Source: Entrophospora sp. SA101
Lineage: Eukaryota; Glomeromycota; Glomeromycetes; Entrophosporales; Entrophosporaceae
Direction: 5' to 3'
Assembly: GCA_958430865.1 (NCBI GenBank)
Contig: CAUDNR010003935.1
Span: forward strand, 1-50,006
Length of the DNA stretch: 50,006 bases
Shown here one piece after another: positions 1 through 10,830 of the stretch. Below the pieces are notes generated by a model, which was given only the letters and a program-made list of their open reading frames with translations, had not been told where the DNA came from and made no database searches. The position numbers were made by a program, and so were the translations under genes. Each line of letters starts with the position of its first letter. Position 1 is the first letter of the stretch.

Positions 1-243
1 TAATTCAAAATCTTTTAATACAATGTCATTTTCCACCAAGAAATTTTTATCTTCTTCTAGTAAGCAATTAATTAATATTTTGATGCTGTTTCCAGAAATA
101 AATGGGTTTTTCCATAAAGCTGGAATATTGATATTGTGCCATTTTTTATTGACAAGGACACAAGAATATAATGTTTTATAATCTTTTTCAATGTATTTAA
201 ATATTTCAGTGAAAATTTCCTGTGGTAAAGTTGTTATAAGCAT
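1..243 (-). CDS. F-box/LRR protein, N-terminal part only (cut by window edge)
   Basis: This is the first 81 codons of an F-box protein whose remainder lies beyond position 1. The start ATG is at 243 and opens MLITTLPQEIF, the beginning of an F-box. It is almost identical to the N-terminus of the next gene (start at 2445), with about a dozen base differences and substitutions such as I to T, T to A and R to K. The matching stretch continues upstream of both start codons, so gene and promoter were copied together. F-box proteins of this kind are thought to be substrate adaptors of SCF ubiquitin ligases. The copy is open through all visible codons, so it may be functional. Confidence 0.8.
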   Translation of the reverse strand, partial: MLITTLPQEIFTEIFKYIEKDYKTLYSCVLVNKKWHNINIPALWKNPFISGNSIKILINCLLEEDKNFLVENDIVLKDFEL

Positions 244-610
244 TTTTTTTTTTACATTATGTGCTACACAAATTTAATAAAATAAAATAATAAAATAAAA
301 AATTTTGCTCAAGTTTTATTCATAAGATGAAATATATGTAAAATGGTTTTAACAAGTTTGCTCAGGAACTCCAAGGCAGTTTACTTAGTAAAGTCTATTT
401 GTTTTTTTTGTTTTTATATAATATAAATTTTTTTTTTTTTGCAAAAGATTGTTAGTTTTATTTATTAAGAATTTATTTTTATAATATAAATATTAATAAA
501 GGTAACATTTATTAAATTTATTATTATTATGAAAGGATTCAAAAAATTACAACATATTATTTGTCTTTGCCTAATATTAATCAATTTTAACACAACTCAT
601 TCAAAGATAT
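244..610. repeat. Duplicated promoter region, copy 1
   Basis: The upstream region of the truncated F-box gene matches 2446-2740 upstream of the complete one. Shared blocks include tgtgctacacaaatttaata, aaaaattttgctcaagtttt and gtttacttagtaaagtct. Small insertions and deletions separate the copies. Confidence 0.75.
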
Positions 611-1062
611 AATGAATTCAATTTTTTATTGTAAGAATTAAAGAACTCAAAGTACAAGGCAAATCATCTCTACAACCACCAAGGTCAATGAAGGAAGGAA
701 AAATTGGTGGTGATACTCAAAGATTTGACAAAACTAATAAAATGCTGATGTAATAGTCATCATCCACTAGAAAGATTCCTAAGCCATTATAACTCTGTTT
801 TTTCCTTCAAAAACCACTTTTTATTGAATAATTTTCAAAGAAAACATCATTTAAAACACTTTGAAAAATAACTATGTCAAAATTGCCCACATATAAAATA
901 AAATTTATATTTGCTATTGCTAGTGTTTGTTCCATTGAATGTAAAAGAATTTATAGTAATAATAATACTGATAAAAAGATTTTTTTTTGTAATGTCATTT
1001 GATTAAAAAAAAAACACCATACTATATATATATAAAATGAATATAATAATAAAACAATTCAT
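611..1062. other. Intergenic spacer between tandem F-box genes
   Basis: AT-rich spacer between the two F-box copies. It has short A and T runs and no open frame or recognisable element. It would hold the 3' flank of the complete gene. Confidence 0.5.
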
Positions 1063-2445
1063 TTAGATGAAATGATAATTTAAAAATCCTATATCTTGAT
1101 ATTTTTTTAATAAATCTTCTAATTTTTCTCTTTTTACATACCTAAATAACTTTATTGTAAAAGGTTTGGATCCTTTCCAATTACTCTCTAGAGTTCTCAG
1201 TGAACTATCAGAAAAAAAGATTTTAGAATAAAAAATTAAAGTATTCAAATTTTTTGGTAATATCTGATTTAAAATTTCCAACACTTTATCACCATCTATT
1301 ACATCTCTATTATTATTTAACCTTAGACTTTTTAATTTGGTACATTTACTAATTATAGGAATTAGTTCTTGATCTAGTTCATTTTTGTAAACCATTCCCA
1401 GGTACTCTAAATTTTTACAATTTTGTCCAATTAATTGATTAAGCTTTCCTAAATATTCTTCATCAATTAGTGCACCATGAATTATCAAAGATTTAAGAGT
1501 TTTACCATTGATTTTTATAAATTCTAATAGGTCTAAAAGAAATGGACTATAATAAAGACACAAAGAAATATATTCAATATTAGGAAATAGAGTAGGTTTT
1601 AATTGCTTTAGTTTGGCATCTGAGGAGCGTTCAACTAATGTTAAAAACTTCAAATTTTGAAATGTTGGAACTATAGAATCTAAATTATGATCTCCATAAC
1701 TTTCATAATTAACTATTGATTTTGAATGAATTAAGATTGCATTTTTTAAATCATCTGGTAAAATTAATTCATCTTCTGAATTAATATATAATTGTTTAAT
1801 TTGATTTTGTGCTTTAATTAATTTAATTAATTCAGTTAAACTAAAAAATCCAGTAACAGGATAATCAGGATCAAAATAGCAATCTATATTTAAAACTTGA
1901 ATATTTTTACAAGTAGTTGCTAATTTATTAATAAATTTAGAACTAGTGTGAATACTGCAACATAATTCATGAAGGTTTTGAAAACAAGTATCAAATCTAT
2001 GATGATCCACCAATTCTTCACTATCTGTTATTGTAAGCTTTCTGATATTTGAATGATCAAAAATAAATTCATCCAATTTTGTTTTTAATTGAGAATATCC
2101 TGAACTATATAAATCAAATAAATATCGCAAAAAATCATTGAATTTATAAAAATCTAATTCAGTTGTAAATTTAGCATAATTGTATAATGGTGTTTTTTCC
2201 AATAATTTAAAATCTTTGAATACAATATCATTTTCCACCAAGAAATTTTTATCTTCTTCTAGTAAGCAATTAATTAATATTTTGATGCTGTTTTTAGAAA
2301 TAAATGGGTTTCTCCATAAAGTTGGAATATTGATATTATGCCATTTTTTATTGACAAGAACACAAGAATATAATGTTTTATAATCCTTTTCAATGTATTT
2401 AAATATTTCAATGAAAATTTCCTGTGGTAAAGTTGTTATAAGCAT
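1063..2445 (-). CDS. F-box/LRR-like protein, single exon, 460 aa
   Basis: An uninterrupted 460-codon frame. Residues about 3-48 form an F-box (LPQEIFIEIFKYI...VLVNKKWHNINIPTLWRNPF). The rest has irregular leucine-rich repeats, with blocks such as NLHELCCSI, NIQVLNID, NLKFLTLVE, TLKSLIIHGA and NLEYLGMVY. This layout is typical of the very large F-box family of Rhizophagus. Such proteins probably bind Skp1 through the F-box and a substrate through the repeats; the substrate cannot be predicted. The start is the ATG shared with the tandem copy at 243, and the stop is followed by AT-rich sequence. It is one of three family members in the window, with a truncated tandem copy to the left and a broken paralogue at 47137-48300. 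No intron is needed. Confidence 0.88.
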   Translation of the reverse strand: MLITTLPQEIFIEIFKYIEKDYKTLYSCVLVNKKWHNINIPTLWRNPFISKNSIKILINCLLEEDKNFLVENDIVFKDFKLLEKTPLYNYAKFTTELDFYKFNDFLRYLFDLYSSGYSQLKTKLDEFIFDHSNIRKLTITDSEELVDHHRFDTCFQNLHELCCSIHTSSKFINKLATTCKNIQVLNIDCYFDPDYPVTGFFSLTELIKLIKAQNQIKQLYINSEDELILPDDLKNAILIHSKSIVNYESYGDHNLDSIVPTFQNLKFLTLVERSSDAKLKQLKPTLFPNIEYISLCLYYSPFLLDLLEFIKINGKTLKSLIIHGALIDEEYLGKLNQLIGQNCKNLEYLGMVYKNELDQELIPIISKCTKLKSLRLNNNRDVIDGDKVLEILNQILPKNLNTLIFYSKIFFSDSSLRTLESNWKGSKPFTIKLFRYVKREKLEDLLKKYQDIGFLNYHFI

Positions 2446-2740
2446 TTTTTTCTTTTTATGTTATGTGCTACACAAATTTAATAACTATTGATATATATAA
2501 TAAAATAAAAAATTTTGCTCAAGTTTTATTTCATAAGTCATCAAGGAATGAAATATATGTAAAATGTTTTTGACAAGTTTGCTTTGGTAGTTTACTTAGT
2601 AAAGTCTTTATTAACTTCGTTTTTGGTTTTTATATATTAGTAAGTAACATTTAAAATTTATTGTTGTATGAAAGGATCCAAAAAAATTATTTGTCCTTGT
2701 TTGTCTGATATTAACACAATGAATATCCCATTTTTATACA
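2446..2740. repeat. Duplicated promoter region, copy 2
   Basis: Upstream region of the complete F-box gene, homologous to 244-610. Homology fades around 2740, near the shared gaaaggat...aaaaaatta block, so the duplication unit includes about 300 bases of promoter. Confidence 0.75.
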
Positions 2741-2829
2741 ATTCATATTAATATAGAAATTTGTTTTTTGATAATGAAGATGTATTACCTACCATACACA
2801 AAGTTCTATGTTTCCTTAGCATATCTTAA

Positions 2830-3400
2830 CCATCACCGCATGCAAAGTCTACATTTCCTTAATATGTCATATACACACCAGATCTTAACTGTCCATCCTA
2901 GAGATACTGCCACTATCTTGCTTGCTTCAACCTTTTTTTTACCATTATTTAAATTTCTAAAATACACCCTGATTGCTGTTAATCTAGACTTTGCATCATT
3001 GACTAAATTGGGATTCTTCAATATAATCTATTATATTTTTCCAGTTATATCATCATTATCATCGTCATCATCATCAAAAGATTGATCTCTATTAGGGGTT
3101 TGAATATGGAAAAATTCAGTAATTTTAGAAGATCCAATTGCTGCATCTCTCAACTCTTTGGCATGTCCTGATTGAATCCCATATAAAAAGTCCTGCTTTT
3201 CTTTATTGAAGTATAAGTGTCATTTACAAAGGTAAAATTTTCAACATTCACATCCTCCCAGGATTTATCATTGTCAGAACTTGAGTCAGATCCAGATCCA
3301 GATTCGGGTTCAACTTCAGGCTCAATTTCAGATCCGACTTTGGAACACAAATCTTCATTTAAATTTCATTTCAATTTCATCACTGGTATTTGGGACATTA
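2830..3400 (-). pseudogene. Decayed coding fragments, transposon-like
   Basis: The minus strand carries short coding-like pieces. At 2833-3021 the peptide includes SRLTAIRVYFRNLNNGKKKVE, and at 3150-3350 there is an acidic Ser/Asp/Glu-rich stretch. The first piece reminds me of the N-terminal segment of repeated transposase-like proteins in Rhizophagus; this is recollection of a pattern, not a search. There is no intact gene. Confidence 0.35.
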
Positions 3401-3568
3401 TCCACATATGTTAGATCACTACTTAATCTTTTATTTTTGGCTAGCTTTTCAATGTGAGTTCGTCTTTTATTAAGGTCTATCTGTCCATCTTAAGATATTG
3501 ATATATTAAATTGAAAAAAGAATTTTGATTTTTGACAGTAAAAGAAATTGATTTTTAATAATATAGTA

Positions 3569-3701
3569 TAAAGACTAGTGCCGTAAATTATGATGATGGT
3601 AGTAATTGTATTTACGGCATATAAAAAGTGGTTGCAATTACCTTTGTGACCACTTTTGCAACCATCCTTTTTCCTTTTTTGGATTACGGCACTAGTCTTT
3701 A
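3569..3701. mobile_element. 133-bp MITE with 18-bp TIRs, hAT-like
   Basis: Perfect 18-bp terminal inverted repeats, taaagactagtgccgtaa at 3569-3586 and its reverse complement at 3684-3701. They are flanked by an identical 8-bp sequence, atatagta, at 3561-3568 and 3702-3709, which reads as a target-site duplication. Inside, ggttgcaa and ttgcaacc form a second inverted pair. An 8-bp duplication with short TIRs suggests mobilisation by a hAT-type transposase. Because the TIR edge base is shared with the flank, a 9-bp duplication is also possible. Confidence 0.85.
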
Positions 3702-3719
3702 ATATAGTAGTAATGTTTA

Positions 3720-5400
3720 AAGGGTTTAGTTATGTTCTATTTTTATCATTCTGTTATTTTTCCCATTAATGTATTTATTATTTAAGAAAAACAACAACAA
3801 AGGTGACAACAATAATATTAAAAAAGATATCATCTGCCAAAAAATCTTTGGGTATGTAAATATATACAATTAAGAATTTTAAAAAACTCCAATGCTCTTT
3901 GACACAATGAAAATCATTCCAATTTCTATCTCCTCCAATTTCTTAATTCTCTATAAGTTCCCATTGAATAATGAATGATTTACCCTATTCCAAGGTCTGA
4001 TTCTTCTACAAATACATTGATAATGTCTCATTGTGTTCTTATTGGATTATGGTAACAAACATGATTTCTTGGATTTGCTGATCTTCTATGAGTCTAATAA
4101 ACAAGAATAAATATACATTAATAAACATATTTATATAATTTTAATTAACAAACATTATTATTATATCAGTGTTAATATGTTGATGAAAAAGAATGGCATG
4201 GTTATTTAATAAGATAACATGGCCTTTAACATAAACATATGATCAACAGTTAGATGGGCATCAGCTCCAATATATGGTACCCAGTGTGCACAAGCCTCAA
4301 CAGCAGATGCCTGATTGCAAGACATGAGTACATCAACACTCAACACCTAAACTGCTAACATACCACCTATTCTTCAGAATAGGCCATTCATTTACACACA
4401 ATATTCATTGTTTGTTGGGGATAAGTTTAAAAAAGAACCCCCCCCCCCAATTTCTTTAAAAAATCAGAGTAAGGAATTGAGTGCAACTTTTACTCACAAT
4501 GTTAATATTTAAGGAGGTCAGTATAATTAATAACACAATTTGGAAAGATAAAGAGAATTTACTTGTTTGGAATCCAGTTTAAAGTCACACCTTGTTATAA
4601 TGAAGCGTAAACTAATTAAATACATGTTATAATGAACTTTTAATTCGTGTTTCATCAATCATGTGATGTTCATTGTAAGAAGGTGGATTTTCAAAGTAAG
4701 TTTTCCCTTTTCCTGTGACATCAATAGATGGTTAAAAAAAAGAATATGCTAAACCAGCAGGAGACAGCACAAACCACAACAAGCATAGGCTAGGTTGTAG
4801 ATCGCTTCCCACCTCAGCCAAAATGGCCTCAACTCAACCAGTAGTCGCAGGGTACATTTCCCATGAAAGTGCAAAATGCTCACACTGCAGCGATGTATAA
4901 ACCAGACACTTTCTTCCTCTACACCAGTAGTGTAGGGTATGCACACAATGCTGTAAACAAAATTTGCATGTCATGGTGTACATGAGACTGAGCACTTCTT
5001 CCCCATACCAGTAGCATAGGGTGTAGAACATTCATTATCATGAAAAATATTACTGGCCTTTAAATCACATTGGATTGCTGATGCCTTTTCGTTTGCTCTT
5101 GTGCCAGGTTTTAGATCCTGGATCAAAATTTGTAATTCAACACCTAAAATATTATGTGACATTGCCTTGTTGCAGATGGGTTTTCTCAATGAAGAATTGA
5201 TCCCACATCTCTACATTTCCCCACTTGGAAGGAGATTTCTCTTAATGCTCTGACATATGAGTACAAAGTTAGAGTATTTAGCATCATCCATACAATGAAG
5301 AAGAACAAACACTTACCACCATTTCGAATTTTATTTGATATTTCTTCTGGTAATCCACCTTTTGGCATATTGTAAAAAGGAACAATTATTAAATGTTATT
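3720..5400. other. Intergenic; decayed coding fragments, poly-C run
   Basis: No intact gene. The minus strand at about 4749-5190 has short overlapping frames of higher GC, with a repeated Cys/Tyr-rich motif (tacccta/cactggt-type blocks at 4920-4945 and 5005-5025). This looks like an eroded element. A run of 11 C at 4438-4448 stands out in such AT-rich DNA. The sequence gttataatgaa occurs twice, near 4593 and 4627. Confidence 0.4.
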
Positions 5401-5542
5401 ATTGGTCAATATGTTACGCGAAATTTACAACAAAATTTTCAGAGTTTGGGGGTTATCACATAATACCTTGGGGTTGGTCACAATGGTTGATCATCAAACA
5501 TAGTTCAGGTCAATATAGAAAGTTACTATTAATACGAAGTTA

Positions 5543-5677
5543 CAATCCGCTATACGTTTAATTAATAATATCCGTTATAGAAAGAGATTTCAAATAGTGA
5601 AAAATCGGGACCAAACTTTTAATCCTTTATAGAGAAAGATCCGTTATATAAAGGTCCGTTATAGACAGTGTAGACTG
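5543..5677. mobile_element. Relic of a pogo-like MITE
   Basis: The right edge reads ccgttatagacagtgtagactg followed by TA (5678-5679). This is the kind of terminus known for pogo/Tigger elements of the Tc1/mariner superfamily (CAGTcnactctctataacg at the opposite end). Internal pieces repeat ccgttata in several places. The left edge, near caatccgctatacg at 5543, is poorly preserved and follows a TA. Confidence 0.5.
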
Positions 5678-6122
5678 TATTTGTTTATCAAATTATACGT
5701 TTTATTCAATAAAAAATTATTATCAAATTGTGCATGGCTTTCGCTCAAGATAATGATCATTGTTGATTTGGTATGTAGTACCAAATATTCATCCGAATAG
5801 CAGCAATATTAATATATAGAGAAATTTAGAATAGAAAAAGAAGTAGTAGATATCTAGAAAGAATTGCCTTTTTAATAATCAAAGGCAACACAACTTAAAT
5901 TAATAATAACATCCAACTAAAATTGCATGACACCATTTTCGTTCATATTAAAGTGTTGAAAAGAATGGATAGGAAATATTATCATGACCACGTTGTATTG
6001 GTTCATTTTGTCTGCCACAAATAATAGAAATAGAAAATCTTTGCTTTTATTATTAATATTAATATTAAAAAATTATAGATAAGATAGATAGACATTAACA
6101 ATTATGATTTTTTTTTTTACAA

Positions 6123-8726
6123 TTACTCGTTTTCAATAACTTTTGTTACTTTTCCGATTGCAATTGTTTTGCCTTTAAAGAGTAAATTTTTTTTTTTTTT
6201 ATGTTTGAAACATTAATATCATATTTTAAACAACAAGTTAATCCACTAATTAATTAATTGATTTACCTTCATCACGCATTGTAAATCTCCCCAACTGTGG
6301 ATAGTCAGAAAATGCCTCTAAACAAATTGGACCTTGTGTTTCAAGTTTTGCAATAACCTTTTGACCTTTTTTAACAAATTGTGGAGGTCTTTTAGATTTT
6401 CTACCAGTTTTTTTGTCTATAAGATGTAAAAGAGACTGAAAAAAAGAAAAATCATTAATTAAAAACTAGCGCAAATGCATATAATTCGTATGTATTTGTA
6501 CAAATTTATAATAAAATATTTAATTTAATTATCAACTGATTTATAAATATAAAGTTGATTCTTAACTGAAATTGATACTTCTTCTACACATGAATGAATA
6601 TGCAATACAGCACTGTAACCAGCACAAATAATATTTTTATGATCAAGGATCGCAAGTTGAGCCTCAAAAGTAGATGAAGTTTTAACTGGTTTATCTGTTG
6701 AACATAATAAAAAACCAGCTGAAATGTCCTAAAAAAATATTAATTTAATATTTAATAGGTAAATATAATACAAACATAAACATAAATAAATGCGTATGTA
6801 TGTATGTATAACCTCTTCTTCAATTCCTTTAAGTTTTATTCTAATGTTATCACCACAATATCCCATAGGTATTTCATTCTCAAGTTCGTTATAAAGAGCT
6901 GAAGCTTCGACAATTCTCTAAATAGTATTATATAATCATTAATATTCGATCCAATCAATCATCATCATCACCATAAATGTTTTATAAATTAATGTTCACA
7001 TACTTTATTTGGCATGAGTAAAACAGATTGGCCTTTTTTAACTAATTTCATAAATTGATATTTTGATGAATATTTAGTTAATCAATCATCTTCAATATTA
7101 TTTTTATCTAACCTCTCCCTGATTCTACTTTTCCTACAACAATCATTCCCATATCCTAAAAAATAAATGAAAATGCGTCAGTACATTTATTAAATAATAA
7201 ATATTCATATAGAAATCACACAAGCATTCATTACCTTATATTTTTCTATGATAGGAATCATTAATGGCGCATTGATTTTTCTGTCTAACATTTGCATATT
7301 ATCTAAATATTCTAATAATGATGGACCACTATATGTATATATATATAAATATCATATATAAAAGTAAATAAACTATATAAATTAATAAAAACATCACCAT
7401 CATCGTTATTATTTACCTATACCAAGGACAAAGATCCTTTGGTACTCTATCTTTAAGATTTAAACCTGTAAAACCAGAAACTGGCATAAAAAAAACATCT
7501 AATATAGAAGATAATAGTAGTAATGACAACTTTTAGTAAATATTTAAAATTATTTTTAGAATTTATTATCATTGTGATCATCATCATCATCATCATCATC
7601 ACTATTATTACCAGTCGCCAGGTTGTATCCACTTGATTTAAGATAAGGTGTGAGCTTTGAAACACATTCATCATATCTATTTTATTATAAATTAAAACAA
7701 AACTAGTTAAAAACCATTATTTTTATTCACCCTTGATTTTCTAAATATTACCTTTCTTTTGACCAACTAACAGTTGATTCATCCATTTTATTAATAGCGA
7801 TAACTAACTTATTTACACCTGATGTTTTAGCTAATACTACATGTTCACGTGTCTGTCCACCTCTTTCGAATCCAGTTTCAAATTCACCTTTACGAGCAGA
7901 TATAACCTATTTACATAAGACGTATATATTTATATTTCCTTTAAAAAAATTATATAATTATATAAAATAAACATTTGAAAAATTTATTCTTATTATAATC
8001 ATTATCACAAACCAACACTCCAACATCTGCTTGAGATGCACCACCGATCATACTTGGGACAAGATTCTTATGACCTGGTGCATCAAGAATTGTATATCTT
8101 CTCTTCTCTGTTTCAAAATAGGCACGCCCACATTCAACAGTTTTACCCTTGAGAATGAAAAATATTCAAATTTTAAAAATTAAGCCAAAGCCAATAAATA
8201 TAATTACTTTCATAATAACAACGAAGAGTATTTAAACCTTTAGAATACCTTTTCACGTTCTTCTTTGTTTGTATCGAGTGCCCACGTTAAATACCAGGCT
8301 TCTCTATTTTGTTCTTTTGCTTCTCTTTCATATTTCTCCATAGTTCTTTGATCAACCATTCCAGTTATATATCTAATTATAACGTTGTATTTTGAATTAA
8401 TAAAACTAAACAAATTCAATTCTCATCATTATTCATATTTGTAGAGGACTTTTTTTTTGAAATTACAAGATGTTCCCTCCCATGGTTGATTTTCCGGCAT
8501 CTAATTAATCAATAAATTAAATTGTAGTTGAAATTAAAAAAAGAAATTATCACTGTGTTGACTTACCAACATGTCCAATGAAAATAATGTTGAGGTGCTC
8601 TTTGCCATATAGATCTTCAACAACTTCATTATCAATAACTTCTTCTTCCTCCTTATCAACTACTTGATCGATTGTGGCGTCGGAGTTTGTTGTTGAATCA
8701 TTTGATAAGTTACTTTTATCAGTCAT
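6123..8726 (-). CDS. SUP35: Eukaryotic release factor 3 (eRF3/Sup35), 471 aa, 14 exons
   Basis: GTPase that partners eRF1 in translation termination in the cytosol. Exons: 8567-8726, 8467-8500, 8249-8372, 8013-8147, 7752-7906, 7612-7676, 7417-7498, 7235-7328, 7113-7155, 7004-7041, 6813-6917, 6567-6728, 6267-6435, 6123-6172. All introns are GT-AG and phases agree, giving 471 residues. G1 GHVDAGKST is at 51-59, DAPGH at 128-132 and NKMD at 190-193. The switch has the eRF3 form GKTVE, and GGQTREH follows at about 167-173. The C-terminus reads [17 protein letters not shown], as in eRF3 and unlike EF-1alpha or Hbs1. Only about 44 acidic residues precede the GTPase domain. The long N/M region of yeast Sup35 (685 aa) is absent unless another upstream exon exists. 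Confidence 0.93.
7572..7602. repeat. CAT trinucleotide run in an eRF3 intron
   Basis: A short (cat)n microsatellite in the intron between exons 6 and 7 of the eRF3 gene. Confidence 0.8.
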
Positions 8727-9036
8727 TTTTTAAAAAAAAAAATTTTAAATAAAACAATTTAGTTTAGGGTACCCCGGTAGTGTGGTAACCCCCTTAATTC
8801 CACTTTTTTAGTATAAGATAGTCACATTCCTACCAAATCAAAATAAAGAACGGGCGTTTGACAAAAATGTATATTTCGTTAGTATGAGTATTGGATTAGA
8901 TTTATGATATCAAGGTTTAAATACAATATGAGGCATACTGAAAAAACCAAACAATGTGAACATGCTAATACTATAATATATGAATTTATTTATTTAAAAT
9001 TATATTTAATATCAATAGTTCTTTTTTTTAATTGAT
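8727..9036. promoter_or_regulatory. Upstream region of the eRF3 gene
   Basis: Presumed promoter and 5' UTR. It begins with an A/T tract at the start codon. At 8766-8800 it contains an unusually GC-rich, partly self-complementary block (gggtaccccggtagtgtggt, then aacccc). No specific factor site is recognised. Confidence 0.3.
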
Positions 9037-9039
9037 GTG

Positions 9040-9661
9040 CGTTGTATTGTTTTGCACAGTCTCATCGCCACTATCAGTATTATTATCGTTGGATGTACTG
9101 TTGTTTGTGAGAAAGTAATTCAATATTATATACTTTATCAAGTTTACGTTTCACTGATTTGTTTGAAGTTATTAGTTTTCTAGATATCATATCTGTTGTA
9201 ATATCATCGTTGAGTTTGAGCGGAGTATTTATTGTAAATTTTTTTAGTGGTGGAATCTTCTTTTTATGTCAATTAGTGAACCTGAAAATTTCATTTGGTT
9301 AAAAAGATAATTCTCTAATTTTTTTAAAAAGATGATTATCTAAATCGCAGAATTCAATGTAACCGTTAAGATTCCTTTGTTATTGGCTTTCACATGAGCG
9401 AATAGTCCCATTAGCATTTACAGAATTTAGCTAATTTTATTTATCACCTTCTATATCGCTGGAATTCTCAATGCAGAGACCATTTGATATTTCGAGAAAT
9501 ACCAATTCGTACTTCAACCTTTCCATAATTGAGTTTTCTAAGCACCAGAAATTATCTGCATCCCGGTCAAACCATTTATACTCCGAGTAGCAGAGCTTCT
9601 CATGCTGTTCCGATAATTTCAATTTTGATCTAAGTATGATGCATTTAAGACTTAATGTCAT
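9040..9661 (-). pseudogene. Unrecognised decayed gene fragment
   Basis: A 74-codon frame starts at 9661 (MTLSLKCIILRSK...). Further minus-strand coding-like pieces follow downstream to about 9040, ending in an Asn/Asp/Ser-rich tail. I could not join them with consistent phase, so it is either broken or a multi-exon orphan that I cannot resolve. The family is not recognised. Confidence 0.3.
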
Positions 9662-9784
9662 AAACTAAATTTACCAAGCTGTCAATGGAATGTGAACTAT
9701 GATGTTGTATGAATATGTACTTTCTGTAATCGAATTATTATTATAAAATTTATTTGACTAAATTTTTTTCCTAAATAAATTTAT

Positions 9785-9900
9785 AAAATTTCGATTCGGT
9801 TTCGGTTTCTAAAAGGTCAAATCGAAAAATTTCATTTCGGTTTTGGTTTACTTTTTGAACCGAACCGTAACCTTATTGAAATTTCGGAGCTTTAGGCTAG
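9785..9900. repeat. cggttt-rich repetitive stretch
   Basis: A run of imperfect copies of ttcggtttcggttt and its complement (gaaccgaaccg). It lies just upstream of the hAT transposase relic and may belong to the same dead element. Confidence 0.4.
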
Positions 9901-9996
9901 AAACTACTCGCAGTTTCTGGTATTCTAATTTTTGTACTATGCTTATTTAGAACTCAATTTATTAATTTCTAATCCGATAAATTTATTATTATTATA

Positions 9997-10092
9997 GCAA
10001 CCAGTGTCCCGGTTGAACGAGTTTTTTCTGGAGACACAGACTTAATTAATCAAAGGCGTTGTAGTTTAAAACCTGAAACAATAAGAGTTTAA
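9997..10092 (+). pseudogene. hAT transposase C-terminal (dimerisation) relic
   Basis: The frame beginning at 9997 reads ATSVPVERVFSGDTDLINQR and continues RCSLKPETIRV to a stop. This matches the conserved hAT C-terminal dimerisation motif (ATSVPSERVFS...LI...R..L.PE). An acceptor-like tattattatag directly precedes it. No upstream catalytic region was found, so it is a fragment of a dead element. Confidence 0.75.
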
Positions 10093-10279
10093 AAGGTTAG
10101 CGGTGACGATGTATTTTATACATGAATTGAAAAAAAATAGATCGTCGTTAGGGTTCTATTTGAATAAGGTTTACTCAAATTATTTGTTTTATTCGTTATG
10201 AATTTGAGTATTTGAATTACATTTAAAGTTTAGTTAAATAAAACATGTTAATCCCAGTCATTTTAGTCATTTTTAAAAA

Positions 10280-10353
10280 ATCTTTTACAGATCATCAAAT
10301 TCGCCATAGCGGATTTCTCGTCACAGCGGATTTTTTTGGCCGAGGTTAGACTG
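10280..10353. mobile_element. Right terminus of a pogo-like element
   Basis: The stretch gcggatttttttggccgagg followed by ttagactg ends in TA at 10354-10355, resembling a pogo/Tigger right end. The repeated unit gccatagcgga / gtcacagcgga lies just inside. No matching left end is clear. Confidence 0.4.
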
Positions 10354-10679
10354 TATATCAACCCTTGTTAAAAGTAAAATTTAATTTCATTGGGCTCAAT
10401 CATTCATCATTTACATTATGAAAGCAGATTAGAGAAAAAACCCTATACAAAATCAAAAGGTATTATATTAAATAAATATTTTTCTTATTTCCCTATGAAA
10501 ATTTGCATTGTTGAACAAATATTAATTGAAATATACAAAACAATAAAACGCCATATTAATATAATGATGCCTGGGGAATGAAGGTGAAGCAGTTAAAAAA
10601 ATGAATAAGTCACAGTTCACACTCTATATATAATTGATATAATAATAACGGAAAGCCCAATTTACATGTCTATATATAT

Positions 10680-10830
10680 AAATTATTATTGTCTATAACA
10701 GTCCACTCTCTATAATGTACTGAAAATTTAAGCCCAATTTATATGTATATATATATATATATATTATTGTCCATAACGGACATTTTTCTTGAACCAAATG
10801 GTCCATTATAGAGAAGAAAATTATTATAAT
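10680..10830. mobile_element. Relic of a pogo-like MITE
   Basis: The left part carries cagtccactctctataatg (10699-10717). The right part carries ggtccattatagag (10800-10813), complementary to an extended form of the left end. This is the same family of termini as at 5677 and 10353. A (ta)n run lies inside and the outermost right end is eroded. Confidence 0.45.

Noticed and set aside
6123..8726. EF-1alpha or Hbs1 instead of eRF3
   Set aside because: GKTVE in the switch, GGQTREH and the [17 protein letters not shown] end are the eRF3 form.
8766..8800. GC-rich semi-palindromic block as an eRF3 operator
   Set aside because: There is no known factor site and no second copy; only its composition is unusual.
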